A DNA stretch of 62,518 bases, taken from an uncultured Chitinophagales bacterium (GTDB lineage: Bacteria > Bacteroidota > Bacteroidia > Chitinophagales > JAHDHT01). Shown here piece by piece: positions 1 through 8,841 of the stretch. The position numbers and the translations under genes were made by a program. The notes beneath the pieces were generated by a model. That model did no database searches. It saw only the letters and a program-made list of their open reading frames with translations, and was not told the DNA's origin. The first letter of the stretch is position 1; each line of letters starts with the position of its first letter. The stretch spans positions 1 to 62,518 of the forward strand of contig CALHDG010000056.1 in NCBI GenBank assembly GCA_938023075.1. Direction: 5' to 3'.

Positions 1-884
1 GCACTGCCATAAGATGAAGATACATTAATACCAATACCACTTCCTTGATTATAAATTTGATTGTTTTCAATAACTAAGCCTTTTTCACAAGAGCTTACGT
101 GAATACCTGATCCGTTACTAATATTGCTAATTTCATTATTACTTATTATCAAACTATCCGGACTATCACTGTAAATAGTATAGTAAGAAGTGCTGGTAGC
201 ATTAGAAGTAAATTGATTGTTGTTAATAGTTGCTCCAATAAGATTACCGGATAAATAAATCCCATAACGATTTCCGGTAAATGCATTATTTTCGATCAGT
301 ATGTTTTCAAAGAGTGTGTTCCCCCGTGTATAAATTGACGATCCGTTAGTGCTGCTGCTGCTAAATACCGAGTTGATGACCGAGATGTTGCTGGTTCCGT
401 TATTCAACAATAACATATCATTATAAGAACCACTGCTGGTTTGAAAGGTAAGCCCATCCAATATTATATGATCTGTGCCATCCAAAAATATCAGGTAATT
501 TTTTGATGAAGAAGCATCGTGCTGAATGGTTACGTCCGAAGCATTGTTGGTTTCGGATTGAAAGGTTATGGTGTTGGTTGAAGACACGCCTACAATTTCT
601 TCGATGGCAAGCTGTTCGTTGTATACACCTGTTCTAATATTAAAAACAACCGGCGCATTAATTCCGTTGAGGCTTAAGGCATTGACTGCTTCTGTTAAGC
701 TTGCATAATCTGGTGAAGTACCACCAATGGTGTAACTGCCAGAAAGTTGTGCAAAACCTACCGTATTCATCATCAATAAAAAAATGAATACAAGTAAGGC
801 ATTACATTTTATGAAGTGATGAAATTTATAGATTAGATATGCATATAGGGAGTTTATTAGCACGTTTAGTTGGCTTAGATTCAT
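1..884 (-). CDS. Parallel beta-helix surface protein, N-terminal part (cut by window edge)
   Basis: The frame is open from an ATG at 884-882 down to base 1 without a stop, so the C-terminus lies outside the window. A long N-terminal segment with a hydrophobic core (about residues 25-45) ends in FAQ, a likely signal peptide. It is followed by the SGSYTIGG..SPDYASLTEAV pattern that opens many Bacteroidota right-handed beta-helix proteins. Downstream the sequence has short N/S/G-rich turns such as IENNQIYNQGSG repeating every 20-25 residues, the rungs of a parallel beta-helix. Such proteins are usually cell-surface or secreted and often carry a T9SS tail, which cannot be seen here. An exact TAnnTTTG promoter box lies 42 bp upstream. 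The fold is well supported; substrate and function are unknown. Confidence 0.75.
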   Translation of the reverse strand, partial: MNLSQLNVLINSLYAYLIYKFHHFIKCNALLVFIFLLMMNTVGFAQLSGSYTIGGTSPDYASLTEAVNALSLNGINAPVVFNIRTGVYNEQLAIEEIVGVSSTNTITFQSETNNASDVTIQHDASSSKNYLIFLDGTDHIILDGLTFQTSSGSYNDMLLLNNGTSNISVINSVFSSSSTNGSSIYTRGNTLFENILIENNAFTGNRYGIYLSGNLIGATINNNQFTSNATSTSYYTIYSDSPDSLIISNNEISNISNGSGIHVSSCEKGLVIENNQIYNQGSGIGINVSSSYGS

Positions 885-1268
885 GGTTAATTAATTTTGC
901 GTGTGTGCTAAAAGTATACATGCTTCAAAAATAAAGCCAAGTTGATAAATTAAAGTGACTTAATGCTTTAAAATAGGTCATAAAATATCTTATTAAATTT
1001 TACCTTTTGACCCAAATAAGAAGCCATTATTAATTAAAGATTTCAGCATAAGCTATATAGAAATTAGCTATAAAAACGATATGGCTACTTAACCTTTTTT
1101 TGTTCATCTAAAATATTATTTGTTGGCAATTAAAATTATAGCACACATCAAAATTATTTAAATCGTTTAGTTGTCATTTGTATACAGTATGAAGTAACTA
1201 TACTATTCTTTTTAAATTTTTTCTGATGATAATTTTTATATTTACCATCGTATAAATTTTATTAATTT
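885..1268. other. Divergent intergenic region, no gene seen
   Basis: This AT-rich spacer separates two divergent genes. Apart from the minus-strand -7 box at 926-933 I see no ORF, tRNA or strong hairpin. The plus-strand promoter of the lipoprotein gene is probably in the last 60 bases, where only imperfect -7 boxes occur. Confidence 0.5.
926..933 (-). promoter_or_regulatory. -7 promoter box TATTTTTG for the beta-helix gene
   Basis: This is an exact match to the Bacteroidota -7 consensus TAnnTTTG on the minus strand, placing a transcription start near 920 and giving a leader of about 36 nt. No convincing -33 box was identified. Confidence 0.5.
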
Positions 1269-2198
1269 ATGAATTTACTTAATATTTTCAGATTAAAAGA
1301 TAAATTAACGTTTATATTTATAAGCATTTCTATTTTTATGTTGTTGAGTTCTTGTAACAAACAGATAACGCAAAATAGAGTGTTTGTAAATAAACAAGCT
1401 CAACAACGCTTTACAAAAGCCGAGCAATTTGTTGAGCAACATTTTAAAAATTATGAAGTAGCAGAAGAAGTATTATTTGAATTTCATGTAATCTATTTTA
1501 ATAATAATGATGAGTTTACGATCTCCAAATTGGGTGCGTATCAATCAGTAGCGGAGTTGGCAGCCGATAAACAATTACTCTTTCAAATTACTGAAAACCA
1601 AAAAGAAAGTTACACCGGTTATATAATGTTACGCAATTATGATTTGTATAAAGAAATAGAAATATTAGATGAAACCGATGTGCTTTTTTATTTTCCAGAT
1701 GCAGTTAAAATGCAAACCGATTATAAAACTAAAGCGTTTTATGAATTGGATAATTACATACAAACCTATTTAAATGAATATAATGCTGCCGATACTGATT
1801 TAATTTTATGGGCTATTCCTGTTGCAGAAAGTAAATTGCAATTTGATAAAAAAGTGCAGATGGGCTCCGGTGTTTCAACTAGAGAAATTTTGTTAAATGC
1901 CTTCGAAAACAAAATACCAATTTTAGAAGATGCCATTTATGTTGAGTTAGCTCCTAAACAGGTTTTACAGCAATATCGTATTGTAGATTTATACAACGAA
2001 TTACAGATAGTTAAAAATTATTTAAAAGCCAACAAAGCCAATGCAGATGCAGTAACTTTATTAAATAGCTTGAAAAAAAAGCAAACTCAATTATCTGATG
2101 AATTTTCGGAATTGAATAAACAACTAATTAATGTTAATGAAAACGAAACTATTTTGCGGCAGATGCTTATTCAAATACTAAATAAAATTGAAAATTAA
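1269..2198 (+). CDS. Predicted lipoprotein of unknown function
   Basis: The 309-residue product starts with a basic N-terminus, a hydrophobic stretch (about residues 13-27) and a lipobox LLSSC, so it should be processed by signal peptidase II and anchored by the cysteine at about residue 29. The rest is soluble. The last 60 residues (ANKANADAVTLL...LNKIEN) are Leu/Lys/Glu/Gln-rich with heptad spacing and likely form a coiled coil. I do not recognise the family. The next gene begins 18 bp downstream on the same strand, so the two may be co-transcribed, but that gene is itself doubtful at its 5' end. Confidence 0.7.
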   Translation: MNLLNIFRLKDKLTFIFISISIFMLLSSCNKQITQNRVFVNKQAQQRFTKAEQFVEQHFKNYEVAEEVLFEFHVIYFNNNDEFTISKLGAYQSVAELAADKQLLFQITENQKESYTGYIMLRNYDLYKEIEILDETDVLFYFPDAVKMQTDYKTKAFYELDNYIQTYLNEYNAADTDLILWAIPVAESKLQFDKKVQMGSGVSTREILLNAFENKIPILEDAIYVELAPKQVLQQYRIVDLYNELQIVKNYLKANKANADAVTLLNSLKKKQTQLSDEFSELNKQLINVNENETILRQMLIQILNKIEN

Positions 2199-2216
2199 TT
2201 TTAAACCACACATATT

Positions 2217-2777
2217 ATGAACTACAGCAACGTAAATACGACAGACTCCCTATTGATATTTAGCTTCGATTGTAAGGCAAAGCCCACAGCAAAACGAAGC
2301 GGAGCGAGGATTCCGTTTTACACTTGGAACGTATGTTGGCGTGAAAAGCAAGACGACTACTTATGCGGCTTTGGAAGTTTCGCCTTAAATATTATTGTTG
2401 GTGTAATGATGATGATCTGTTGTTTTTCACTTGACACCTCAGCACAAAAGAATGTCCAAAACACCCATAACACCCAAAATGCCCATAACACCCAAAATGC
2501 CCATCAATTAGTGAAAGAAATTAAGGCTTTACTGCCTTATAGAAATGTAGAATCGAAAATTGATTACACAGTAATGCCAACCATATTAAGTATACAGGCA
2601 AAAAGTTATACCGGCTTATACAATTATGCCCAATATTTGCAACAATCGTTTTCTAACGGCACAATAGCAAATTTTAATGAAAGCTGTTTGAATCACATTG
2701 CTTCAAGAAAAATAAAAAACCCGAACAACAAAACAATTTTTAAGGATAAGCCAGGGAGCAAACCTCATATTTTTTGA
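2217..2777 (+). CDS. Hypothetical secreted protein; 5' third probably not coding
   Basis: The frame from 2217 gives 186 residues, but the first ~62 look unlike protein: they are rich in Arg, Lys, Cys and Trp and their DNA (aggcaaagcccacagcaaaa, gaagcggagcgagg) resembles intergenic repeat sequence. A more credible start is one of the three consecutive ATGs at 2406-2414, giving MMMICCFSLDTSAQ, a short signal peptide, and a product of about 120 residues. An N/T/Q/A/H-rich repeat follows, then a conserved-looking stretch VKEIKALLPYRNVESKIDYT. The 3' end overlaps the convergent anti-sigma gene by 13 bp. Family not recognised; it may be a gene remnant. Confidence 0.4.
   Translation: MNYSNVNTTDSLLIFSFDCKAKPTAKRSGARIPFYTWNVCWREKQDDYLCGFGSFALNIIVGVMMMICCFSLDTSAQKNVQNTHNTQNAHNTQNAHQLVKEIKALLPYRNVESKIDYTVMPTILSIQAKSYTGLYNYAQYLQQSFSNGTIANFNESCLNHIASRKIKNPNNKTIFKDKPGSKPHIF
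2464..2502 (+). repeat. Two-copy 18-bp tandem repeat inside the hypothetical gene
   Basis: Two identical copies of cccataacacccaaaatg (2464-2481 and 2482-2499) are followed by a partial third copy. In frame they encode an Asn-Thr-Gln-Asn-Ala-His repeat directly after the predicted signal peptide. The unit length is a multiple of three, so copy number can change without a frameshift. Confidence 0.8.
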
Positions 2778-3490
2778 TTAATTTTTTTCAATAGCCGGTT
2801 AGCATTGTTGTAATTGGCAGAGGTTTTTTTTATTTGGTTTAAATAATTACGGGCTTCAATTTTATTGTCTTGAAGTAAGTGGCTTAGGCTAATATACCAC
2901 AAAGCATCTTCGGTAAAATTATTGGGTGATTCAATAACCTTTTCAAAGTTTTCAATTGCCTTTTTATTTTTGCGAGGATTTTGATATAGGTAACTTAAGC
3001 CAAGATAAAAGTACTCAAGATTACCGGGTTGCTCAATTTTTTCGAAAAAACCAGCTGCTATATCATACTGTTCGTTTTGATATGCTTCAATTGCGGCTTT
3101 TAAATTGAGATTATCACGCTCATGTTCCCCCATTAATGTAGTTGGGCTTGGTGGAGCTTCGCTAATATATTGACTAGTTAATGTATTTAAATCAACCGAA
3201 TCATTCAATTGAAAAAGTAATAAACCCAATACTCCAAATAACAATAGAGCTGCAATTCCAAAAATTGGTCTAAGCAAAGTACGGATCTTAGGTTTTGCTT
3301 CATCAACCACAGGTCTGTTTTTAAGTAATTCTTTTTTAAGGTCGGTTTTATAATCGGCAAATAGTATGCTTCTTATTTCAACCTCATCTTTAAAATCTTC
3401 ATCACTTTCAATTAAAGTTTTAAATTGATGCCATTCAGCATCGTTTAATTCATTCATCAAATATTGTTCGAGTAAAAATTCTCTATCCAT
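2765..3490 (-). CDS. TPR-containing anti-sigma-factor-like membrane protein
   Basis: The 241-residue protein has an acidic N-terminal cytoplasmic segment (MDREFLLEQYLMNEL...), one transmembrane helix (about residues 73-92, IFGIAALLLFGVLGLLLFQL) and a C-terminal helical region with TPR-like pairs (AAIEAYQNEQYDIAAGFFEKI, AIENFEKVIESPNNF). The N-terminal opening, with YLMNELNDAEWHQFKTLIESD, matches the short segment that anti-sigma factors of this phylum use to bind ECF sigma factors. It lies 6 bp downstream of the ECF sigma gene on the same strand, so the two are almost certainly one operon. I infer that it holds the sigma factor at the membrane; no direct anti-sigma domain signature was verified. 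Confidence 0.7.
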   Translation of the reverse strand: MDREFLLEQYLMNELNDAEWHQFKTLIESDEDFKDEVEIRSILFADYKTDLKKELLKNRPVVDEAKPKIRTLLRPIFGIAALLLFGVLGLLLFQLNDSVDLNTLTSQYISEAPPSPTTLMGEHERDNLNLKAAIEAYQNEQYDIAAGFFEKIEQPGNLEYFYLGLSYLYQNPRKNKKAIENFEKVIESPNNFTEDALWYISLSHLLQDNKIEARNYLNQIKKTSANYNNANRLLKKINQKI

Positions 3491-3496
3491 ATTTGT

Positions 3497-4069
3497 TTAA
3501 TTTTTGTTGTTCATCAAGTTTAGGGTGTGCTTCTTTAAATTTTTAAGGCAGCGCGCTTTGGTTGTTTTCAATGAGTTATAGCTCGCATATCCTAATTCTT
3601 CGGTTAAGTTTTTAAGTTTAACGCCTTCTTTTAAACGATCTAAAATTTTTTTACAGGCAGCCCCCAAATTGCTGTAGGCTTTTTGGTATGCAGCTATCCG
3701 GTTTTTTTCATCTGTTTTTAATTCATTTAAGATTTCTGTTTTTAATAATGGATTAAATGAAGCATCATATATTCCTTTTTGTTCACTCAAATAGGCTTCT
3801 GCTTTATCTACATCAATCGGTATAATTTTATATTTACTTGTTTTTGTTGATAAATAGATGTTTTTTGCAACCGTAACTAACCAACCCCTCAAATTAATTT
3901 GTTTAAAGGTGTTGTTTTTAACCTGCATTTGCAATTTTACCAAAGCATCCATAAAGCAATCTTCTGCATCTTGTTTTTGACACTTTAAATGTGCCATTAA
4001 CCAATTTACACAATATTGATAATGCTCATTAAAAACACCGTTTAAATCAAAGTTTTCTTTATTATCCAT
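3497..4069 (-). CDS. ECF-type RNA polymerase sigma factor
   Basis: The 190-residue length is typical of extracytoplasmic-function sigma factors. Region 2 is visible near residues 12-75 (HYQYCVNWLMAHLKCQKQDAEDCFMDAL...LRGWLVTVAKNIYL) and region 4, a helix-turn-helix, near 150-182 (VKLKNLTEELGYASYNSLKTTKARCLKNL). Family knowledge says such factors redirect RNA polymerase to a small regulon and are held by a co-encoded anti-sigma protein, here the adjacent downstream gene. The divergent CHAT-TPR gene begins 88 bp away, so the shared spacer could hold promoters for both directions. The regulon cannot be inferred from this window. Confidence 0.85.
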   Translation of the reverse strand: MDNKENFDLNGVFNEHYQYCVNWLMAHLKCQKQDAEDCFMDALVKLQMQVKNNTFKQINLRGWLVTVAKNIYLSTKTSKYKIIPIDVDKAEAYLSEQKGIYDASFNPLLKTEILNELKTDEKNRIAAYQKAYSNLGAACKKILDRLKEGVKLKNLTEELGYASYNSLKTTKARCLKNLKKHTLNLMNNKN

Positions 4070-4157
4070 AAATAAACTTACCTTTATTTACGGCGTCACA
4101 TTAATAACCAAAATATTAAAAAAGGTAAACATCCGCAAAATAAAATTTTTAAAATTT

Positions 4158-7100
4158 TTGATAAACTTAAGGTTAAATAATACAATTACCAAGCCTAAAA
4201 AAACACCGATTGCGTCTTTTAGGCTAACTTTTAGTCTATTGATTAGCTTTTGTCTTGTTTGTATATGCTGTTTTTCTAATAGTATCGAAAAAAGTAATTT
4301 TGACTTTTACTTAGCAGAGGGAGAATTTTATGTATCAAACTTGCAATTTGATGAAGCTGAATTGAATTACCAAAAAGCCATTAATTATTGCGATAGTTTA
4401 AAGAATAAGATTTGCTCAATTAAAGCAAGTAATCATTTAATTAAGCTTTGGATAGATATAGCAAATTACCAAGAGGCAGACAGTTTGCTTAGTCAAAATT
4501 TAAACTTGATTAAAAAACATCAATTCAACAATATTGGAGTTAAACAAAACACATATTATTTACAATCACTTTTACAACTTAAGCAAGGAAACTATAAAAA
4601 GGCATTAGAAATAAAAGAATTTATTAAAGTAAAAAATCGACAATTTACTGACAGTGTTCAGCTTGCTTTGATTTACGAGCTTAAAGGATTGATCAATATA
4701 GAATTAGATGCCAATCAAAAGGCATTTGAGTGGTTTAACGAGGCTTATGCTATGCATCCTAAAAAAAACATGAAAGCTGCAGTAGCCAACTATCACTTTA
4801 ACACCGGTTTATATTTTTTTAGTCAAAAAGAATTTTTAACCGCAGAAAAAAAGTTGATTAAATGTTTGGAGTTACGAAAAGACCTCCTTAATCCAAAACA
4901 TTCATTAATTGCTGATTGCTATTTTTGGTTAGGAAAAATTCAATTGAAAAAAGAGCGATTTGAACAAGCTGATAGTTTGCTACAACTTTGCTTAAGTAGC
5001 AGAAAAGCTGTATTTCAAAATGAAATGCATCCCTCTCTTTCAGAAAGTTATGAAGGCTTAGCACAGTTACAACAACAACAAGCTAATTATACCGAGGCTT
5101 TGCAATATTATCAATTAAGTATTAAGGTTTTAAAAAATACATTCCAAAAGGCACATCCTCATCTCGGTAAACTTTATAACAATCTTGCCAGTGTTCAGCA
5201 AACAACCCACGACTATCAAAACGCCTACAAGAGTTACACCAAAGCTTTAAGCCTTTTTAAAAAATTTTACGGTAACACACATCAATATTATTTAAAAACT
5301 TTAAACAACTTTGGCATATTAAATATGAATGCCCAAAAAATGGATGCGGCATTAGCTAATTTTAAGCAAGCCATTGCCATAGCTGAAAATGCTTCGGTAG
5401 AGCCATCTTTATTGGACCGGTTGTATTACGATACGGCAGTATTATTTTTTTATTTAGATAATTATAATAGGATGAATGATTATTTAAATAAAGTGAAAAA
5501 TTTTTCCTTCTATCAAAGAATTGAACTAGCTAAAATGCTTTATAACAATAAAAATTATTCTGCCGCCCTTAATTATTTAATCCTTGCAAATACCGAAAAA
5601 GGACAACAAAATTTGACTGACCAAGCCGATTTACACTACCGTATTGCTCAATCAAATTATGCCTTGTATAACAAAAACGGAGACTATCTGAACTTGGATG
5701 AAGCTCAACAAGCTATACGAAAATGTGATACGCTTATTCAGCAAAGAAGAAAAGAAGTAGGTGAACTATTGCGATTTAATGAAATGATTAGACCGGCATA
5801 CAATTTGGGGCTGCAAATTTTTGATACTGGTTTTCAAAACACAAATGATTCTATATATATTGATTTGGCTTTTCAATTTATACATACCAATAAAGCCCAT
5901 GTGCTACTTAATCGCCTAAACGAAAACAAAGCTATACAGTTGGGTTTAAACCAAAGTTTGATTAAAAAAGAAAACAACTACCGGCGCGAAATTAACCGTT
6001 TGCGTAAAGAGGAAAATCAGGTAAAAAATAAAGATTCTGTCCGGCAAAAATTACGAACAATTCAAAATGAATATAAAACTTTTAAACGTCAGTTAGAAAA
6101 AGAACATCCGCAATACTACACCCTTAAATACAATACCAAAACGGTTAATATTACTCAAATACAAACTCATATAGATAATCAAACTTCGGTAATTGAGTAT
6201 TTTTTAAGTGAAGATATTTTGTACATTTTACAAATAGAAAAAAACAAAAAGCGGTTTTTTAAGGCTCCAAACCCTGCTGATTTATTTCAGCAAATTGATG
6301 CTTTTAGACAAACGATTAAATGGGGCATTATTGATAGCATACCGCCTTCGCGTATTTATAAAACATTTGTTGAGCAAGCAACTACCTTGTACAATTATAT
6401 ATTACAACAACCCTTAAAAGCTATTGCTTCAAAAAATATACAGCAACTGTTAATTATTCCTGATAATCAGTTAAACTATTTGCCTTTTGATTTACTGCTT
6501 AGTGATAGCCTACAAACCGACAACAAAAATTTCACTGCACTATCTTATGTTTTAAAAAAATATGCGGTTGGTTATGCGTATTCTTCTTCTTTTTTAACAG
6601 ATGCTTTTCAAAAAAAACAACCAAAGCATGCATTAAATTATATTGGTTATGCGCCAAGTTATGAAAGTACTGCTGCTCAAATGGTAGAAAGCGTAAGCCA
6701 ACAAAAAAATAATACATTTAGCTTAAGGGGAGATTACAGCAACCTGCTGTACACCAGTAAAGCGGTTTTAAAAATAGATTCATTATTAAATGGTGAAAGT
6801 TATATTAACGAAGCCGCCAGTAAACAACAATTTTTGAAAAATGTGAACCGGGCTAAAATACAACACCTTGCCATGCACGGCGAAGTGGATGATGAAAATC
6901 CACAAAATTCAAAATTAATTTTTGGGGAAGAAGACTTAACCATGGGCGACTTAAACACTTTGCAAATTAACGCAGATTTAATGGTGTTAACCGCTTGCAA
7001 TACCGGCACCGGTCAACTAAAAAACGGTGAAGGGGTGATGAGTTTGTCACGGGCATTTGCCTATGCCGGTTGCCCTAGCGTAATTATGAGCTTATGGAGT

Positions 7101-7403
7101 TTACCCGATAAACAAACTGCTCATTTAAGCGAATTATTTTTTACTTTTCTTAAAGAGGGTATGCCAAAACACAAGGCTTTACAACAAGCCAAGTTAAGCT
7201 ACCTGCAAAAACCGGCTAACAATTTTTCCGCTCATCCATTTTTTTGGGGCGGCTTAGTGGCTACCGGTAATATGGAGCCTGTTTTTAAAGCTGAAACAAC
7301 AAATACACCTATTTATTGGTATGCCTTGTTGCTCTTACTAATCCCATTACTTTTATATATAATAATATTAATAAAATATAAATATAAATATAAAAGCAAC
7401 TAA
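4158..7403 (+). CDS. TPR-CHAT caspase-like protein with C-terminal membrane anchor
   Basis: The 1081-residue protein has an N-terminal hydrophobic segment (residues 18-41), many tetratricopeptide repeats (about 50-520, for example EALQYYQLSIKVLKNTFQKA), a coiled coil (about 600-660) and a C-terminal CHAT domain (about 755-1045). The CHAT catalytic pair is intact: His907 in LAMHG and Cys947 in TACNTG. One transmembrane helix (about 1055-1073) precedes a short basic tail. CHAT proteases are caspase/separase relatives that cleave partner proteins; the TPRs usually sense or recruit them. The only usable start is TTG at 4158, because no in-frame ATG or GTG precedes the signal-like segment. It is divergent from an ECF sigma/anti-sigma pair, suggesting linked regulation. 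Target unknown. Confidence 0.85.
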   Translation: MINLRLNNTITKPKKTPIASFRLTFSLLISFCLVCICCFSNSIEKSNFDFYLAEGEFYVSNLQFDEAELNYQKAINYCDSLKNKICSIKASNHLIKLWIDIANYQEADSLLSQNLNLIKKHQFNNIGVKQNTYYLQSLLQLKQGNYKKALEIKEFIKVKNRQFTDSVQLALIYELKGLINIELDANQKAFEWFNEAYAMHPKKNMKAAVANYHFNTGLYFFSQKEFLTAEKKLIKCLELRKDLLNPKHSLIADCYFWLGKIQLKKERFEQADSLLQLCLSSRKAVFQNEMHPSLSESYEGLAQLQQQQANYTEALQYYQLSIKVLKNTFQKAHPHLGKLYNNLASVQQTTHDYQNAYKSYTKALSLFKKFYGNTHQYYLKTLNNFGILNMNAQKMDAALANFKQAIAIAENASVEPSLLDRLYYDTAVLFFYLDNYNRMNDYLNKVKNFSFYQRIELAKMLYNNKNYSAALNYLILANTEKGQQNLTDQADLHYRIAQSNYALYNKNGDYLNLDEAQQAIRKCDTLIQQRRKEVGELLRFNEMIRPAYNLGLQIFDTGFQNTNDSIYIDLAFQFIHTNKAHVLLNRLNENKAIQLGLNQSLIKKENNYRREINRLRKEENQVKNKDSVRQKLRTIQNEYKTFKRQLEKEHPQYYTLKYNTKTVNITQIQTHIDNQTSVIEYFLSEDILYILQIEKNKKRFFKAPNPADLFQQIDAFRQTIKWGIIDSIPPSRIYKTFVEQATTLYNYILQQPLKAIASKNIQQLLIIPDNQLNYLPFDLLLSDSLQTDNKNFTALSYVLKKYAVGYAYSSSFLTDAFQKKQPKHALNYIGYAPSYESTAAQMVESVSQQKNNTFSLRGDYSNLLYTSKAVLKIDSLLNGESYINEAASKQQFLKNVNRAKIQHLAMHGEVDDENPQNSKLIFGEEDLTMGDLNTLQINADLMVLTACNTGTGQLKNGEGVMSLSRAFAYAGCPSVIMSLWSLPDKQTAHLSELFFTFLKEGMPKHKALQQAKLSYLQKPANNFSAHPFFWGGLVATGNMEPVFKAETTNTPIYWYALLLLLIPLLLYIIILIKYKYKYKSN

Positions 7404-7416
7404 AAACTTACTAAAT

Positions 7417-7734
7417 TCATATGCGTCTTTTATACTTTACTTTTTCTTTTGTATTGGCAGTATGATTCTTCTGATAAAATGAAGGATCTTTTTTAGCCAC
7501 CCATTTGATAAATTTAGCTATACTTTCATGAGCTAGTAATTTTTCAATGGTATTAAATTCTCTTTTCAATTCTTTTTCACTAAAAGTGGCGTGTATTTTT
7601 TGATGACAAATATTGTGTATAGTAATTGTTTCACCACCTTTACCACCTCTCGATTTTGGAATTAGATGATGTTTAGAAATATTCACCTCACCTAACACTC
7701 TATTACAAATAGAACAAGTAACTGCAGCTTCCAC
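7417..7734 (-). CDS. Small HNH endonuclease family protein
   Basis: This 105-residue protein has a CSIC zinc-type pair (residues about 7-10), the core KHHLIPKSRGGKGGETITIHN and the following CHQKIHATF, which together form a complete HNH metal-binding motif. The C-terminal helix ESIAKFIKWVAKKDPSFY is characteristic of a widespread short stand-alone HNH family. It is probably a metal-dependent nuclease; the biological substrate is not known. Its start lies 1 bp after the stop of the upstream GNAT-like gene, so the two are likely translated from one mRNA. It converges tail to tail with the CHAT gene (13 bp apart). Confidence 0.85.
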   Translation of the reverse strand: MEAAVTCSICNRVLGEVNISKHHLIPKSRGGKGGETITIHNICHQKIHATFSEKELKREFNTIEKLLAHESIAKFIKWVAKKDPSFYQKNHTANTKEKVKYKRRI

Positions 7735-7735
7735 G

Positions 7736-8692
7736 TTATTTAATTTTATTTTTATTTAATGAAGATTGATCAATTTTCACAAAATTCTCATAACGTACTT
7801 CTTTTCTTAAATTGGCTTTGGCTGTTTTAAAGGAAGGTAAGTTATCCATATCAATGGTACCCCAAACAATTTCATCGGCTGTACAAATTTCATCAATATA
7901 TTTTCGTTGAATAGCTTTTGCCAATCCCCTACCCTTCCAAACCTCATTGATCATAATTTCCATAAAATATATTCCAGAATGCCCTAAAAATTCTTCTCTT
8001 CGTGCAGCAATAATTCCAATGGACTTGTTATTATATTGAACCTCTTTTAAAAGCCCTGCAAGTCTACAAGCTTCCATGTCTTTCAAATTATTACAGGGCA
8101 CTTTGTTTTTTAATTCAGGATTTTGTTGATGAAATTTTTCGTATTCTTCTACATAAGGCTTAAGGTAATTATCACTTTCCGGACTAATTAAATTCATATG
8201 TTTCTCCTCCTCAAATTCAATAGCCTCTTTTATTAAAGAAGCATGCTGAACTAAAGAACAGTTGCTTCTAAAGTTTGACAATATTTTTTGCTTAGTGTAG
8301 TATCTTATATATATTGGATTAAATGGCGTGAAATATTTAGCCAGAGTGGAATCATATATTGCTAATAGTTCTTTTTTAGTCGTTTCAAAATCAGTTAGGA
8401 TGTTTACAAAAGCCTTGTCAGGTTGACCATTTAAATGTCGAATGCCACATATTATCTTTCCTTTTGTAACAATGTCAATCAAATGTTCTGCATAATGTTC
8501 TTTTTCTGTATTAGGAATATTGAAAAAATTGCATCTCCTTGTTTTTACTTTCTCGCTATTTAGCTCTTCATATGCTGCTTGAATTTCGTTAGATAATCCG
8601 TTTAAGGCTTTTTTTGTATCTATAGCTAAGCCTTTTAAATTATAGGTTGATAAAGAAATTTTGGCAAAATTTTTAAAGTGATTTAATGGCAC
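7736..8692 (-). CDS. GNAT-fold acetyltransferase-like protein
   Basis: The 318-residue product has an uncharacterised N-terminal helical region and a C-terminal part with a GNAT-like acetyl-CoA loop: MEIMINEVWKGRGLAKAIQ (about residues 245-263), where W-K-G-R-G-L-A fits the R/Q-x-x-G-x-G/A motif A. It is followed by EIVWGTIDMDNLPSFKTAKA, typical of the beta-5 strand and helix 4. The acceptor substrate is unknown. It is the first gene of a two-gene unit with the small HNH protein. A -7 promoter box (CAAAAATA on the plus strand) lies 85 bp upstream. Assignment rests on the C-terminal motif only. Confidence 0.6.
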   Translation of the reverse strand: MPLNHFKNFAKISLSTYNLKGLAIDTKKALNGLSNEIQAAYEELNSEKVKTRRCNFFNIPNTEKEHYAEHLIDIVTKGKIICGIRHLNGQPDKAFVNILTDFETTKKELLAIYDSTLAKYFTPFNPIYIRYYTKQKILSNFRSNCSLVQHASLIKEAIEFEEEKHMNLISPESDNYLKPYVEEYEKFHQQNPELKNKVPCNNLKDMEACRLAGLLKEVQYNNKSIGIIAARREEFLGHSGIYFMEIMINEVWKGRGLAKAIQRKYIDEICTADEIVWGTIDMDNLPSFKTAKANLRKEVRYENFVKIDQSSLNKNKIK

Positions 8693-8776
8693 GTACTTTT
8701 ATTTTATTACAGTATGCTTTTATTTTAAGATTGATTCATCATCGAAAATTTAAAAGCATTTCATTTTGATAATTCT

Positions 8777-8784
8777 CAAAAATA
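8777..8784 (-). promoter_or_regulatory. -7 promoter box TATTTTTG for the GNAT/HNH unit
   Basis: Exact TAnnTTTG match on the minus strand, 85 bp upstream of the GNAT-like start, within the spacer shared with the divergent hydrolase gene. Confidence 0.45.
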
Positions 8785-8841
8785 CATGTTATTTAGATAG
8801 CAAAATAAAGGCTATTAATTTAATTTGAAAATTAACAAAAT

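Noticed and set aside
6800-7009. Minus-strand ORF inside the CHAT gene
   Set aside because: Shadow of the CHAT catalytic region, which is strongly family-conserved on the plus strand.
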